64,000 nt of DNA from an uncultured Flavobacteriales bacterium (GCA_946479285.1 CAMLFH010000005.1:186001-250000); one strand, 5' to 3'; numbered from the stretch's first letter, positions 23,672-33,173 are shown. The notes: a model not told the origin generated them from the sequence alone. Numbers and translations: made by a program.

Positions 23672-24337
23672 TTACTCCGAATCACTAGGACCGGTTCCGG
23701 TGCCGAATGACTGAATGTCTCCATCGTAGAAGATCATCAATTGAGCAACATCTCTTAGGAAATCAATTTTACCGATCTCAATGCGGTTGATCTTCAATCC
23801 TGTTCTTTTTTGAACGTCAGCCTTCATTTCTTCGTATTTTTCCGGCTGGATCAGATCAATGCGGTCGTAGATAATGATTTTTCGCGTTTCATGTTTTAGA
23901 AGCCATAAGTATTCCAAACCTGCAACCAGGAGCAGCAAAGCACCATTCATGACGCCCATTTCTGCCAATGAAATTTTATTGGAAGCAAGGGCATTGATTA
24001 CAGAAAGTCCGATTACCAGGAACAGGTAGGTCATTTCTTTGATCTCAATTCCTTCTGTTCGATACCTTAGAATTCCGAAGATTGCGAAGAGCCCAAGGCC
24101 CATTCCGGTGTCAATATCGAGTTTTTTCAATCCGAAACACAGGAAAAATGTGATCATACCGATCATGAAGTACGTGAAGAGATAGTCTTTTCTTCTCGCT
24201 TTGGTATAATACATGAAGCGGATAAGAATTACCAGAACCACCAGGTTCACGGTCATACGGAATAAAAGCGGGTAAAGGTCTTCGTTGAACCAGGAAATGC
24301 CGAACAACTTAAAGTCCGGTTGATGTGCGAGGAGCAT
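23672..24337 (-). CDS. DUF4956 membrane protein
   Basis: A 221-residue protein with about four transmembrane helices in its first 150 residues (LLFRMTVNLVVLVILIRFMY; YFMIGMITFFLCFGLKKL; LFLVIGLSVINALA; LLLLVAGLEYLWLL) and a cytosolic C-terminal domain (KTGLKINRIEIGKID-like, residues 175-215). DUF4956 proteins are often encoded next to VTC-domain polyphosphate polymerases, as here; the two genes overlap by 29 bp. Glycine-rich turn GLGLFAIFGILRYRTEG is the family signature. It may help the VTC partner at the membrane, by context only. Confidence 0.88.
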   Translation of the reverse strand: MLLAHQPDFKLFGISWFNEDLYPLLFRMTVNLVVLVILIRFMYYTKARRKDYLFTYFMIGMITFFLCFGLKKLDIDTGMGLGLFAIFGILRYRTEGIEIKEMTYLFLVIGLSVINALASNKISLAEMGVMNGALLLLVAGLEYLWLLKHETRKIIIYDRIDLIQPEKYEEMKADVQKRTGLKINRIEIGKIDFLRDVAQLMIFYDGDIQSFGTGTGPSDSE

Positions 24338-25109
24338 GTGATGAATTTTTTATTAGTTTTTGTATAAGTAGCTTTTTTGCCTTGAAACGGTTTGCTTTTA
24401 AACGGTGTTCGTCGTAAAGGTCAATCATTCCGAAGCAAAATTTAGATATGCGAAACGGACGAATTAATTCGCGTTTCATTAATTGATAGAAAGGAGAAGT
24501 TCTATCGAGTTTGGGCTGTTTCAATTCTGCAATAACAATAGCCGAAAGCGTTTGGTTTTTACATTCCGGTGCATCCAGCGTTCCGTTTACGATGTCAAAG
24601 TCAATTGTAAGACGTTCTTCTACCAGTTTATTCACCAGCGTAATGCGGCGATAACTGTTTACCATGACCGGCTTTAAATCGATTTGTTTGCGCAGTCTGT
24701 CTAACAAAAATGAGCGCTGATCATTCGAAAAATCGGCAGTGAATCCGTCAATATTGATCCGGTTTTTATCCGTTCGTCCTTTGATCTTTTCTTTGACTTC
24801 CAGGTACGATTTATTACTGTCCAAATACGTTCGAATCCTAACTTTAAAACGGTTCGGAATCGATTTGTGGTGATCCTGGAAAAAAGAATAAGAAGAATTG
24901 TCGAAATACTGGCTGGTGTAGTCGAAAATGACTTTTCCTTCTATATTCAGCACATCGTAATAAGGGCGCATTTCATCCAGGAAAGCTTCCAGTTTACTGA
25001 TCGGGAAGGCAAACTTTTCGTCCACACGGTTCATCAAAGGGGCACGAGACAATTCGTCGAGTGAAATCCCGTCATAAGTGTGCAACAAATCAGTTAATCT
25101 TCTCTTCAT
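24309..25109 (-). CDS. VTC-domain polyphosphate polymerase-like protein
   Basis: A 266-residue VTC-domain protein of the kind that in yeast Vtc4 makes polyphosphate from ATP. The tunnel-type beta strands carry alternating basic residues expected to bind phosphate chains: NRVDEKFAFP (about 28-37), RFKVRIRTYLDSNKSYLEVK (about 87-106) and YRRITLVNK. Acidic metal ligands appear in LTIDFDIV and VIAELKQPK. The length is that of the catalytic domain alone, without an SPX domain. It overlaps DUF4956, which lies downstream in the same transcript, and has a TATATTTG element 8 bp before its ATG. Enzymatic activity is inferred from the family. Confidence 0.88.
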   Translation of the reverse strand: MKRRLTDLLHTYDGISLDELSRAPLMNRVDEKFAFPISKLEAFLDEMRPYYDVLNIEGKVIFDYTSQYFDNSSYSFFQDHHKSIPNRFKVRIRTYLDSNKSYLEVKEKIKGRTDKNRINIDGFTADFSNDQRSFLLDRLRKQIDLKPVMVNSYRRITLVNKLVEERLTIDFDIVNGTLDAPECKNQTLSAIVIAELKQPKLDRTSPFYQLMKRELIRPFRISKFCFGMIDLYDEHRLKANRFKAKKLLIQKLIKNSSHAPRTSTGL

Positions 25110-25117
25110 GTTAAATT

Positions 25118-25125
25118 CAAATATA
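25118..25125 (-). promoter_or_regulatory. Putative -7 element (TATATTTG) of the VTC-DUF4956 operon
   Basis: The minus strand reads TATATTTG, matching TAnnTTTG, 8 bp upstream of the VTC-domain start at 25109. Confidence 0.5.
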
Positions 25126-25208
25126 GTTAATAATCTATATGACGTGATTTTTACAGCAGAAGTTATTTAAATTTTGCGGTAAAAAGTTAAAAAAATGCGG
25201 CGTACTCT

Positions 25209-25292
25209 TTAAAAGTTCAAAGGTTAAATGGTTTAAGAGTTCAAATTGGATTTGAACCCATTGAACATTTTGAACTCTTTACACTATTTTTG
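25209..25292 (+). promoter_or_regulatory. Repeat-flanked promoter of purT
   Basis: The -7 element TATTTTTG (25285-25292) is preceded at 21 bp by TTG (25261-25263). The ATG at 25297 follows after only 4 bp, so the transcript is probably leaderless. Just upstream is an array of GTTCAAA and inverted TTTGAAC words (25214-25276) closely matching the region before yebC. Confidence 0.6.
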
Positions 25293-25296
25293 TGCC

Positions 25297-26463
25297 ATGC
25301 AAAAGAAAATTTTACTCCTGGGTTCGGGTGAACTTGGTAAAGAATTGGTAATCGCTTTACAGCGTTTGGGACAAACGGTTATTGCTGTTGACAGTTATGA
25401 GAATGCACCGGCTATGCAGGTTGCAGATTCGTTTGAAGTGATCAATATGCTGGATGCTGTTTCACTGGATGCCATTGTTGCAAAGCATCACCCGGATTTG
25501 ATAGTTCCCGAAATTGAAGCGATTCGTACGGAGCGTTTCTATGAGTACGAAAAAATGGGAATTCAGGTAATTCCTTCTGCAAAAGCTGCCAATTTCACCA
25601 TGAACAGAAAGGCAATCCGCGATTTGGCAGCCAAAGACCTGGGAGTAAAGACGGCTAATTACCTGTATGCCAAAACAGGTGAAGAGTTCGAAAAAGCAGT
25701 TCTTGAAATTGGAATTCCATGTGTGGTGAAACCACTGATGTCGAGCTCCGGAAAAGGCCAATCCGTAATTCGGTCCAAAGAGGAAATTCCCAAAGCATGG
25801 ACATATGCCATTGAAGGTTCACGTGGCGATTTGAAAGAAGTGATCGTGGAAGAATTCATCCCGTTTGATTACGAAATTACTTTGTTGACAGTCACTCAAA
25901 ATAAGGGTGAAACCTTGTTCTGTGCTCCAATCGGTCACAGACAGGAACGTGGGGATTACCAGGAAAGCTGGCAGCCCATGCCGATGAACGCGGAACATTT
26001 GAAAGAAGCTCAGGAAATGGCTGCGAAAGTAACCACAGCACTGGGCGGATCAGGTTTGTGGGGAGTAGAATTCTTCATTACGAAAGACGGAGCTTATTTT
26101 TCAGAATTGTCACCACGTCCGCACGACACCGGAATGGTAACACTTGCCGGAACACAGAATTTTAGTGAGTTTGAATTACATGCACGTGCTATTTTGGGAT
26201 TGCCGATTCCATCCATCGTTTCGTTGAAGAATGGTGCAAGTGCGGTTGTTTTGGCAGATAAGGAAACAGATAATGCACCCACTTTTTCAGGTTTGGAAGA
26301 AGTGCTGCAGGTGGAAGGTTCTGACGTTCGCATTTTCGGAAAACCAACCACAAGACCTTACAGAAGAATGGCCGTGGTTTTGTATTCCGGAGACCAGGAA
26401 GTGACTCAGATTACTGATAAGGCAAAGGAATTAGCGAAGAAAATCACCATCAATTACCGTTAA
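25297..26463 (+). CDS. purT: Formate-dependent phosphoribosylglycinamide formyltransferase
   Basis: A 388-residue ATP-grasp enzyme of purine synthesis that uses formate and ATP to convert GAR to formyl-GAR. It starts [20 protein letters not shown], the characteristic PurT dinucleotide-like loop; [15 protein letters not shown] is the GAR-site region; SSSGKGQSV is the ATP-grasp phosphate loop; [20 protein letters not shown] is the metal-binding segment near 270-290. The ATG at 25297 is chosen because it begins the conserved domain and sits right after the promoter; an in-frame start at 25246 would lie within promoter repeats. Length is that of known PurT proteins. Confidence 0.95.
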   Translation: MQKKILLLGSGELGKELVIALQRLGQTVIAVDSYENAPAMQVADSFEVINMLDAVSLDAIVAKHHPDLIVPEIEAIRTERFYEYEKMGIQVIPSAKAANFTMNRKAIRDLAAKDLGVKTANYLYAKTGEEFEKAVLEIGIPCVVKPLMSSSGKGQSVIRSKEEIPKAWTYAIEGSRGDLKEVIVEEFIPFDYEITLLTVTQNKGETLFCAPIGHRQERGDYQESWQPMPMNAEHLKEAQEMAAKVTTALGGSGLWGVEFFITKDGAYFSELSPRPHDTGMVTLAGTQNFSEFELHARAILGLPIPSIVSLKNGASAVVLADKETDNAPTFSGLEEVLQVEGSDVRIFGKPTTRPYRRMAVVLYSGDQEVTQITDKAKELAKKITINYR

Positions 26464-26464
26464 T

Positions 26465-27646
26465 TTGAAACGAGTAGTAATTATTGGCGGCGGACCTGCG
26501 GGTCTAATGGCCGCAACCCAATTATTGAAAAGTGATTGTGAGATTATTTTGCTGGATCAGAAGGCGAGTGTAGGAAGAAAATTCCTTGTTGCCGGAGATG
26601 GGGGATTTAACCTCACACATTCAGAGAATAAATTGGAATTGATGGAGAAATACGATTCGGATTGGATGAAACAAGCCGTTCGAACGTTTCCAAATAAGGA
26701 CTTCATCAAATTTTTGAAGCAGATCGGGATCGAAACGAAGGTGGGTTCTTCCGGAAAGATTTTCCCGGAGGACGAAATCAAACCGATCCAGGTTTTGAAT
26801 GCCTGGAAGCAGCATCTGGAGCCGAAAGTGCAGTTTGTACTGAACGCCCGATTCCTGAACTTTAACGAAAAGCAGGTGGAAGTGGAAAGAGATGGGAAAA
26901 CAGAGAAAATCGATTTCGATTACCTGGTTTTGGCATTGGGCGGAAAATCCTGGCCGGTTACTGGCTCAGATGGAGCCTGGACTTCAGTTTTTGAACAAAA
27001 AGACATCGCATTAAATCCTTTCAAACCCAGTAATTCCGGTTTGGTATTATACGAAAACTGGCTGACCGGTCTGGAAGGAAAAATCCTGAAAAATATCCGT
27101 ACTTCCTGCGGAAATCAAAGCTGTGCCGGGGATTTGGTCTGCACAAGTTATGGCCTGGAAGGAAAACCTGCATACGCGGTCAATGGTGCTTTGCGAAAAA
27201 TGGAGAAACCAGTTTTCAAAGTAGATTTAAAACCCCAAATGACCTCCGAGAAGATCTTCGAAATTCTCAAAAAGGCAAAGAATCCGTCGCAGGGATTGAA
27301 AGAGTTGAAACTGGGAGAAGTAGCTATTTACTGGATCAAGAATTTTGTTTCCAAAGAGCGTTTTCTAAATCCGAAAGAGTTGACGAAGGCAATCAAAGAG
27401 TTACCGATTGGAATTAAAGGTTTCCGGCCCATCGAAGAAGTGATCTCCAGTGCGGGAGGTATTTCGGATACGGAAATCTCCGAATCGGGTGAATTGAACA
27501 AATTCCCGAATGTATATGTTGCCGGTGAAATGATCGATTGGGATGCGCCTACAGGCGGATATTTGATCCAGGGGTGTGTTTCAAGCGGCTACGTTTCGGG
27601 GAAAGCGATTTCTCGTGCCTTCGACTCCGCTCAGTCACCGAGGTGA
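26465..27646 (+). CDS. HI0933/YhiN-family FAD-dependent oxidoreductase
   Basis: A 393-residue flavoprotein of the HI0933 (BaiN/YhiN) family. The FAD-binding Rossmann motif is at residues 6-12 (IIGGGPAGLMAA), followed by the family block GRKFLVAGDGGFNLTHSE, the LALGGKSWPVTGSDG region and the C-terminal FAD loop DAPTGGYLIQGCVSSG. The start is TTG 26465, one base after the purT stop, implying co-transcription. The last nine residues (AFDSAQSPR) are encoded by a copy of the dispersed CTTCGACTCCGCTCAG repeat, so the native C-terminus appears to have been replaced. The substrate is unknown. Confidence 0.9.
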   Translation: MKRVVIIGGGPAGLMAATQLLKSDCEIILLDQKASVGRKFLVAGDGGFNLTHSENKLELMEKYDSDWMKQAVRTFPNKDFIKFLKQIGIETKVGSSGKIFPEDEIKPIQVLNAWKQHLEPKVQFVLNARFLNFNEKQVEVERDGKTEKIDFDYLVLALGGKSWPVTGSDGAWTSVFEQKDIALNPFKPSNSGLVLYENWLTGLEGKILKNIRTSCGNQSCAGDLVCTSYGLEGKPAYAVNGALRKMEKPVFKVDLKPQMTSEKIFEILKKAKNPSQGLKELKLGEVAIYWIKNFVSKERFLNPKELTKAIKELPIGIKGFRPIEEVISSAGGISDTEISESGELNKFPNVYVAGEMIDWDAPTGGYLIQGCVSSGYVSGKAISRAFDSAQSPR

Positions 27647-27747
27647 AATTACGGTTGAATTTCAGAGTGTTTTCGGGGCAAATCATAAGAAATATGTGGC
27701 TTAGTTGAAGTAAAATCCGACCAGGTGGCTGAGCGGAGTCGAAGTCA
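27618..27747. repeat. Inverted pair of the CTTCGACTCCGCTCAG repeat
   Basis: The left arm (27618-27640, core CTTCGACTCCGCTCAG) overlaps the end of the flavoprotein gene. The right arm (27724-27747, core CTGAGCGGAGTCGAAG) is its inverted copy about 83 bp away, just before the stop of the convergent SPOR gene. The whole gap between the two genes is taken up by the element. Confidence 0.75.
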
Positions 27748-28134
27748 CTGATCTATTCTAGGCAAATTGATCTTCTCTTTCACCACAAACCCCGTTGGGA
27801 ACTGCGCTGCAGTACCTGCTTTTACTTTTTCTGCTTCGAGCTGTGTTCTGAAATCACCGACTTTCAAAAAATAATGCGGTGCCACAAATTCTACGTAAGT
27901 GTCCACTTTTGGAAATTGAGCGGCAAATTTGGAGCGGGCATCATCAATGAAGGATTTATTCGAGTCAAATGCCAACTGCAGTCGATAACCACTGATTTCA
28001 GGTGTGTTTGCCTGCCCCTGAGCTTTCACCAGTTCATCAATTCTATCATCTTTTACAATCGTAACCTGCGCATTTCCGAAATATGAAATGACCGACAGAA
28101 TTGTTATCAAAATTACCTTTTCCATAGCAAGCAT
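27745..28134 (-). CDS. SPOR-domain protein, secreted
   Basis: A 129-residue protein with a signal peptide (MEKVILITILSVISYFGNAQ) and one SPOR domain (about 48-125; GYRLQLAFDSNKSFIDDARS, then APHYFLKVGDFRTQLEAEK). SPOR domains bind peptidoglycan lacking stem peptides, usually at division sites. Two starts three codons apart are possible (28134 and 28125). A TAACTTTG element ends 7 bp upstream of the first, which favours 28134 slightly. The gene ends inside the inverted repeat pair shared with the flavoprotein gene. Confidence 0.85.
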   Translation of the reverse strand: MLAMEKVILITILSVISYFGNAQVTIVKDDRIDELVKAQGQANTPEISGYRLQLAFDSNKSFIDDARSKFAAQFPKVDTYVEFVAPHYFLKVGDFRTQLEAEKVKAGTAAQFPTGFVVKEKINLPRIDQ

Positions 28135-28141
28135 CTTTCCG

Positions 28142-28149
28142 CAAAGTTA
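28142..28149 (-). promoter_or_regulatory. Putative -7 element (TAACTTTG) of the SPOR gene
   Basis: The minus strand reads TAACTTTG, an exact TAnnTTTG match, ending 7 bp before ATG 28134, so any leader would be very short. Confidence 0.5.
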
Positions 28150-28371
28150 ATTGAAATTCTGCATACGATTCATGCTATGCAGAATTGCTGAATTTGTTGT
28201 AAAAAATCGTGCCGAAAAACACCGCTCAAAGCGAGTAGAATTGTTGTAAGTGGTAGCAAATTAGGGGATTGTTAAGAAATGTGAAAGAAGAGAGTTATTT
28301 AGAATCATTTTAAATTAAAAAATCGGGGGCAGTTTTTGTCATAAAACTGTCACAGAAACCCCTTATTCTTC

Positions 28372-28379
28372 TAAATTTG
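28372..28379 (+). promoter_or_regulatory. Putative -7 element (TAAATTTG) of the act-cox operon
   Basis: TAAATTTG matches the consensus and lies 69 bp upstream of actA, leaving a leader of about 65 bases. No clean -33 TTG is present at 19-21 bp. Confidence 0.45.
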
Positions 28380-28448
28380 CCATCGTTAATTGCTGTGTTA
28401 ACATAGGGTTGACAATAAATTTTAGAAACAAAAATATCTAATAATCAG

Positions 28449-29795
28449 ATGTTTAGAAGTATAAAACAATGGTGTATCGGTGCTCTTTCAACAGTATTTG
28501 TTGTTGGTGCATTTGATAGTTTCGCTGCGGCTCCGGATGGAGGAGCGCTATTTAAAGCAAAGTGTGCTACATGTCACTCCCCCTTTAAAGATGGTACAGG
28601 TCCCAAGCTATTTGAAGTCCGTAAGAAATGGGCTGAAGGTGGTGCTAAGGAAGGTTCTATCTACCAATGGGTAGCGAACTGGAGTGCAGCAGCAGCGGCA
28701 GATCCGTATGCAAAGCAGGTTTCCGATGTGAAGAAAACTGCGATGAATACATTCCCGGATTTAGCAGGAAAAACAGAAGAGATCGATGCGATTTTCAATT
28801 ACATTGATTCTCAGACTCCTCCAACTCCAGGAGGTGGTACCGAAACGGGTAGTACTCCGGGAGCTACAGGTGTTGATGAAGTAGAGGAGGATGGTCTTTC
28901 ATGGGTTTGGATCCTGATGGGAGTTGTCTTCGTTGTAATCATTATGGCAGTTGGTGGTGTTCGCCGTCAATTGAGAAATGCAACGAAAGAGCACGAAGGC
29001 CAATCAGTGAACGATGAGCTTTCATTCTCACAAGAGTTTAAATCATGGGCTTGGAAATACAAGCGTTATGTAGGTCTTGGAGGATTGGTGATCGTCATGT
29101 CTTTGATCGTTTCCTTATTCCTTTCACTTTATTCGATTGGTATATTGGAAGATTACCAGCCGTCTCAGCCAATTGAGTTCCCGCATGATATTCATACAGG
29201 GAAGAATCAAATTGACTGTAAGTACTGTCACAACTCTGCTGACAATGGTAAAACTGCAGGAATCCCAACTGTAAACGTTTGTATGAACTGTCACAAGCAG
29301 ATCGGCGGAACTACTCCGGAAGCACAGGATAAAATCGCTAAGATTTATGCGGCTGCCGGATATAATCCTGCAACACAATCTTACTCCGGGAAAACAAAAG
29401 AAATTATCTGGAACAAAGTTCACGTATTACCTGATCATGTTTACTTCAATCACCAACAACACATCGTTGCAGGACAAGTTGATTGTAAGCAGTGTCACGG
29501 TGATATGACGAAACAAAACGAGGTGGCGAAAGTTCAGCCGGTTGCTGAATTGAACAAGATCGAAGGAAACGTTCCGTTGACAAAAGCAACTTTGACAATG
29601 GGATGGTGTATCGAGTGTCACGCTGAGAAAGAAGTTCTTGGTGGTAAGCCGCTGGATACAGAAGGAAGCAACTATTACAATGAAATACATAACCGTTTGT
29701 TAAAAGACAGAAAATTATACAATAAGTTCCTGGAGGACAAAAAGATAACGGTTAAAGAATTAGGTGGTTGGGAATGTGCTAAATGTCACTATTAA
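28449..29795 (+). CDS. actA: Alternative complex III multihaem cytochrome c subunit
   Basis: A 448-residue membrane-anchored cytochrome of the quinol:cytochrome c oxidoreductase ACIII. There are six CxxCH haem sites: CATCH (C39), CKYCH (about 257), CMNCH (about 278), CKQCH (about 346), CIECH (about 387) and CAKCH (about 443). The first belongs to a separate N-terminal class I cytochrome domain after a signal peptide (cleavage near AFDSFAA). A Gly/Thr-rich linker and two transmembrane segments (about 148-172 and 205-230) lead to the five-haem C-terminal domain. The protein passes electrons from the Fe-S subunit to cytochrome c or oxidase. First gene of actABCDEF-coxBA. Confidence 0.95.
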   Translation: MFRSIKQWCIGALSTVFVVGAFDSFAAAPDGGALFKAKCATCHSPFKDGTGPKLFEVRKKWAEGGAKEGSIYQWVANWSAAAAADPYAKQVSDVKKTAMNTFPDLAGKTEEIDAIFNYIDSQTPPTPGGGTETGSTPGATGVDEVEEDGLSWVWILMGVVFVVIIMAVGGVRRQLRNATKEHEGQSVNDELSFSQEFKSWAWKYKRYVGLGGLVIVMSLIVSLFLSLYSIGILEDYQPSQPIEFPHDIHTGKNQIDCKYCHNSADNGKTAGIPTVNVCMNCHKQIGGTTPEAQDKIAKIYAAAGYNPATQSYSGKTKEIIWNKVHVLPDHVYFNHQQHIVAGQVDCKQCHGDMTKQNEVAKVQPVAELNKIEGNVPLTKATLTMGWCIECHAEKEVLGGKPLDTEGSNYYNEIHNRLLKDRKLYNKFLEDKKITVKELGGWECAKCHY

Positions 29796-29822
29796 TCAAT
29801 CTCATACAGTAGAACAAAGATT

Positions 29823-32800
29823 ATGGCTATGTCAAAAAAATATTGGAAAGGTCTTGATGAATTGCATGAAACACCTGCATTCATTGAGTCAAGAGATCGC
29901 GAGTTTGCTCCGTCTGTTTCTGTTGACGAATTCTTAGGTGATGATCAACTTGCTGAAACATCTACGGCACGTCGTGACTTCTTGAAATTCTTAGGATTCA
30001 GTGTCGCAGCTGCTACAGTTGCAGCGTGTGAAGCTCCGGTTACAAAAGCTATTCCTTACGTTGTTAAACCGGAAAACGTAACTCCGGGTGTTGCAACCTG
30101 GTATGCTTCCACTTATTACGATGGGAACGCATACGCAAGTATTGTGGTGAAAACACGTGAGGGTCGACCGATTTATATCAAAGGAAACCGTGATTTCGGA
30201 TTTACGCAGGGAGCTTTAACTCCTCAAATCGTATCATCCGTTCTTTCACTTTACGATAGCGCTCGTTTGAAAACAGCACAGGCTAAAGGAGGGAAAGATA
30301 TTTCATGGGACAAATTAGATGATGCTGTTCAGGCAGAATTGGCTAAGATCAAGAAATCAAACGGTAAAGTTGCATTCGTTGCAAATTCGGTTATTTCTCC
30401 TTCTATGCAGAGTTCAATTGTAGATTTGTCTACAAGTATCTTCGGAGAAGTGAAAGATGCAAATGGAATGGCAGCTGTTCACCCGAACTTTAACTTTATC
30501 CAATACGATGCAGTTTCTTACGCTGGAATGCGTGAAGCAAACATGGAGTCTTTCGGAATGCGTGCTATTCCCGATTACGATTTCATGCAGGCTAAAACAA
30601 TCGTGAGTATCGGTGCAGACTTTTTGTCAACCTGGTTGCTTGGAAATGCATACTCAGCTGCTTACGGAAAACGCCGTGACCCGAAAGGCGAATGGATGAA
30701 CAAACACTTCCAGTTTGAGTCAACTATGTCAATCACCGGTTCAAACGCAGATTACCGCGGAATGATCAAGCCAAGTGAGCAGGCAAATGTACTTTCTTAC
30801 ATTCTTGGTAAATTCGGGGTGAACGCAGGTGTTCCGTCAGATTTGCCGAAAGAAGCAAAAGCTGTTGCAGATGCAGCAGTAAAAGCATTAAAGGCTTCTA
30901 AAGGAATGTCAGTGGTTGTTTCCGGGTCTAATAATAAAGCCGTTCAGATTCTTACGAATAAGTTGAACAGTGTATTAGGAGCTTACGGAAAAACAATTCT
31001 TTTCGACAAGCAATTGCAAATGTTCCAATCCGAAGACGCGAAAATGCAGAAATTAGTTTCTGATGTAATCGCAGGAAAAGGACCGGATGCAGTTTTCTTC
31101 TTAGGAACAAACCCTGTTTACAACTTACCGAATGGTAAAGCGTTTGCAGCGGCTCTTGATAAAGTAAAATTAAGCGTTTCATTATCCGGTTACGGAGACG
31201 AGACAGCTACAAAATGTTCATACATTGCTCCGGATCACCATGCATTGGAATCATGGATGGATTACAATCCGAAAGCAGGACATTATTCAATCGCACAGCC
31301 TACTATTCGTCCGTTATTTGATACGGCTCCTGCAATGGAATCATTGTTGGTTTGGGCGGGTGCTAAAAACCGTGGAGGAAAAGATTCACGTGTAGCTTAC
31401 GAGTACATTCAGAAAAATTGGGAGATCTACGGATTCCCTTATCAAACAAAATACGCAGACTTCAATACTTACTTCGAAATGGCTATTCACAATAGCTGTC
31501 ACGAAGATATGGTAATGCCCGGAGCAGCGACTCCAGTTGCATTCAATGATGCAGCAATGGGGAAAGTTGCCGGTAAATTACCGAAAGCAGGTTCTTTGGA
31601 AGTCGTATTGTACCAAAAAGCAGGTATCGGAAACGGAGATATGGCTGGTAACCCATGGTTGCAGGAAATGCCGGATCCAATTACTAAAGTAACCTGGGAC
31701 AATTACATCACGATGTCTCCTGAGGCAATGAAGAAAGACGGTTATGCTGTTACTTTCGACCAGGAGCATGGATTGAATATGGCAACTGTAAAAGTTGGCG
31801 GAGAATCAATCACACTTCCTGTTTACCCTTCACCGGGTCAAGCTCCGGGAACAATCGGTATCGCTTTAGGATACGGACGTGGAGAAGGAAATGAAGAAAT
31901 CGGAAATGCTGCTTTCGTTACGAAACAGTACGGAGGTTTCGAAATGGATGAAAAAGGGAATCGTGTAACAGTTGGTAAAAATGCATTCCGTTTGCTTACC
32001 TGGGAAAATGGAACTTACCAAAATGAAACAGCTGCTTCTCTTTCAAAAGCAGGAAGCGAACTATATCCAATCGCAGCAACACAAATTCACCACACGGTAA
32101 TGTCCCGTAACTCTATTGTTAGAGAAACAACACTGGAGATTTACCAAAACGAAGAAGAAGAATACTACAACCACAAACATGTATTGCATGAGAATGGTAA
32201 AGCAGTTCCGATTTCAGAGTTTGATTTGTGGGATGCACATCCGGTAGAGAATATCGGTCACCGTTGGGGAATGACTATCGACCTGAACCAATGTTTTGGT
32301 TGTGGTGTTTGTATCGTAGCTTGTCAGGCTGAGAACAACATCCCGGTAGTTGGTAAAGACGAAGTTAGAAGAGGTCGTGAAATGCACTGGTTGCGTATCG
32401 ACCGTTACTTTGCATCCAGCGAAGAAGTAGTAGTAGGAACACGTAAAAATCCTGTTTTAGGAGAGTTGGATTACAGAGCATCTGAAATCCCGACTGCGAA
32501 TCCTACTGTAGTTCACATGCCAATGATGTGTCAGCAGTGTAACCATGCTCCGTGTGAAACGGTTTGTCCGGTTGCTGCGACAACGCACTCAAATGAAGGA
32601 TTAAACCAAATGACCTATAACCGTTGTATCGGTACTCGTTACTGTGCTAACAACTGTCCTTACAAGGTTCGTCGTTTCAACTGGTTTAACTACCCATCTT
32701 ATAAGAAATTTACAGAGATCAACCCTGCTCAGGACGATTTAGGACGTATGGTATTGAACCCTGACGTTACAGTTCGTACTCGTGGTGTGATGGAGAAATG

Positions 32801-33173
32801 TTCATTCTGTGTTCAGAAGATCCAATCTGTGAAATTAGAAGCTAAAGTTCAGAACAGAACAGTTCAGGACAGCGACTTCGAATCTGCTTGTTCGGATGCA
32901 TGTCCGGCAGGAGCTATTGTATTCGGTGACTGGAATGACGTGAATTCAGAAATTCGTAAGAGTTCTAAAGACAAACGTGCTTACCAGGCATTGGAAGAAG
33001 TGGGAGTTAAGCCAAATGTTTGGTACAAAGTGAAAGTTCGCAACAATGAGAATCCGGAATTGGATACACTTGTAGCGAATGCTGTAAAATTCGACGAGGC
33101 TGCTCACGCGGCACACGGAGGAGGACATAGTGATCATGCTGAACATGGACATGGAAATAAATCAAATCATTAA
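29823..33173 (+). CDS. actB: Alternative complex III iron-sulfur/molybdopterin-like subunit
   Basis: A 1116-residue fusion of a molybdopterin-oxidoreductase-like region (about 80-780) and a C-terminal four-cluster ferredoxin domain. Fe-S ligand groups are CFGCGVCIVACQ (from about 824), CQQCNHAPCETVCP, CIGTRYCANNCP and CSFCVQ with CSDACPAG. A twin-arginine motif RRDFLKFLGF (50-59) precedes a hydrophobic stretch ending at Cys69, compatible with Tat export and a lipid anchor. In characterised ACIII the catalytic region lacks molybdenum cofactor. The C-terminus is His-rich (HAAHGGGHSDHAEHGHG). It receives electrons from ActC and hands them to ActA. Confidence 0.95.
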   Translation: MAMSKKYWKGLDELHETPAFIESRDREFAPSVSVDEFLGDDQLAETSTARRDFLKFLGFSVAAATVAACEAPVTKAIPYVVKPENVTPGVATWYASTYYDGNAYASIVVKTREGRPIYIKGNRDFGFTQGALTPQIVSSVLSLYDSARLKTAQAKGGKDISWDKLDDAVQAELAKIKKSNGKVAFVANSVISPSMQSSIVDLSTSIFGEVKDANGMAAVHPNFNFIQYDAVSYAGMREANMESFGMRAIPDYDFMQAKTIVSIGADFLSTWLLGNAYSAAYGKRRDPKGEWMNKHFQFESTMSITGSNADYRGMIKPSEQANVLSYILGKFGVNAGVPSDLPKEAKAVADAAVKALKASKGMSVVVSGSNNKAVQILTNKLNSVLGAYGKTILFDKQLQMFQSEDAKMQKLVSDVIAGKGPDAVFFLGTNPVYNLPNGKAFAAALDKVKLSVSLSGYGDETATKCSYIAPDHHALESWMDYNPKAGHYSIAQPTIRPLFDTAPAMESLLVWAGAKNRGGKDSRVAYEYIQKNWEIYGFPYQTKYADFNTYFEMAIHNSCHEDMVMPGAATPVAFNDAAMGKVAGKLPKAGSLEVVLYQKAGIGNGDMAGNPWLQEMPDPITKVTWDNYITMSPEAMKKDGYAVTFDQEHGLNMATVKVGGESITLPVYPSPGQAPGTIGIALGYGRGEGNEEIGNAAFVTKQYGGFEMDEKGNRVTVGKNAFRLLTWENGTYQNETAASLSKAGSELYPIAATQIHHTVMSRNSIVRETTLEIYQNEEEEYYNHKHVLHENGKAVPISEFDLWDAHPVENIGHRWGMTIDLNQCFGCGVCIVACQAENNIPVVGKDEVRRGREMHWLRIDRYFASSEEVVVGTRKNPVLGELDYRASEIPTANPTVVHMPMMCQQCNHAPCETVCPVAATTHSNEGLNQMTYNRCIGTRYCANNCPYKVRRFNWFNYPSYKKFTEINPAQDDLGRMVLNPDVTVRTRGVMEKCSFCVQKIQSVKLEAKVQNRTVQDSDFESACSDACPAGAIVFGDWNDVNSEIRKSSKDKRAYQALEEVGVKPNVWYKVKVRNNENPELDTLVANAVKFDEAAHAAHGGGHSDHAEHGHGNKSNH

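Larger units (their letters stand above)
28135..28448. other. Intergenic region upstream of the act-cox operon
   Basis: This 314-bp gap separates the SPOR gene and actA, which diverge. It holds the SPOR promoter (28142-28149) and a TAAATTTG box at 28372-28379 facing actA. No open frame, RNA gene or long inverted repeat is apparent; the remainder is AT-rich sequence with no recognised structure. Confidence 0.5.

Noticed and set aside
25209..25292. CRISPR-like array of GTTCAAA words
   Set aside because: The words are too short and unevenly spaced, occur in both orientations and have no spacers.
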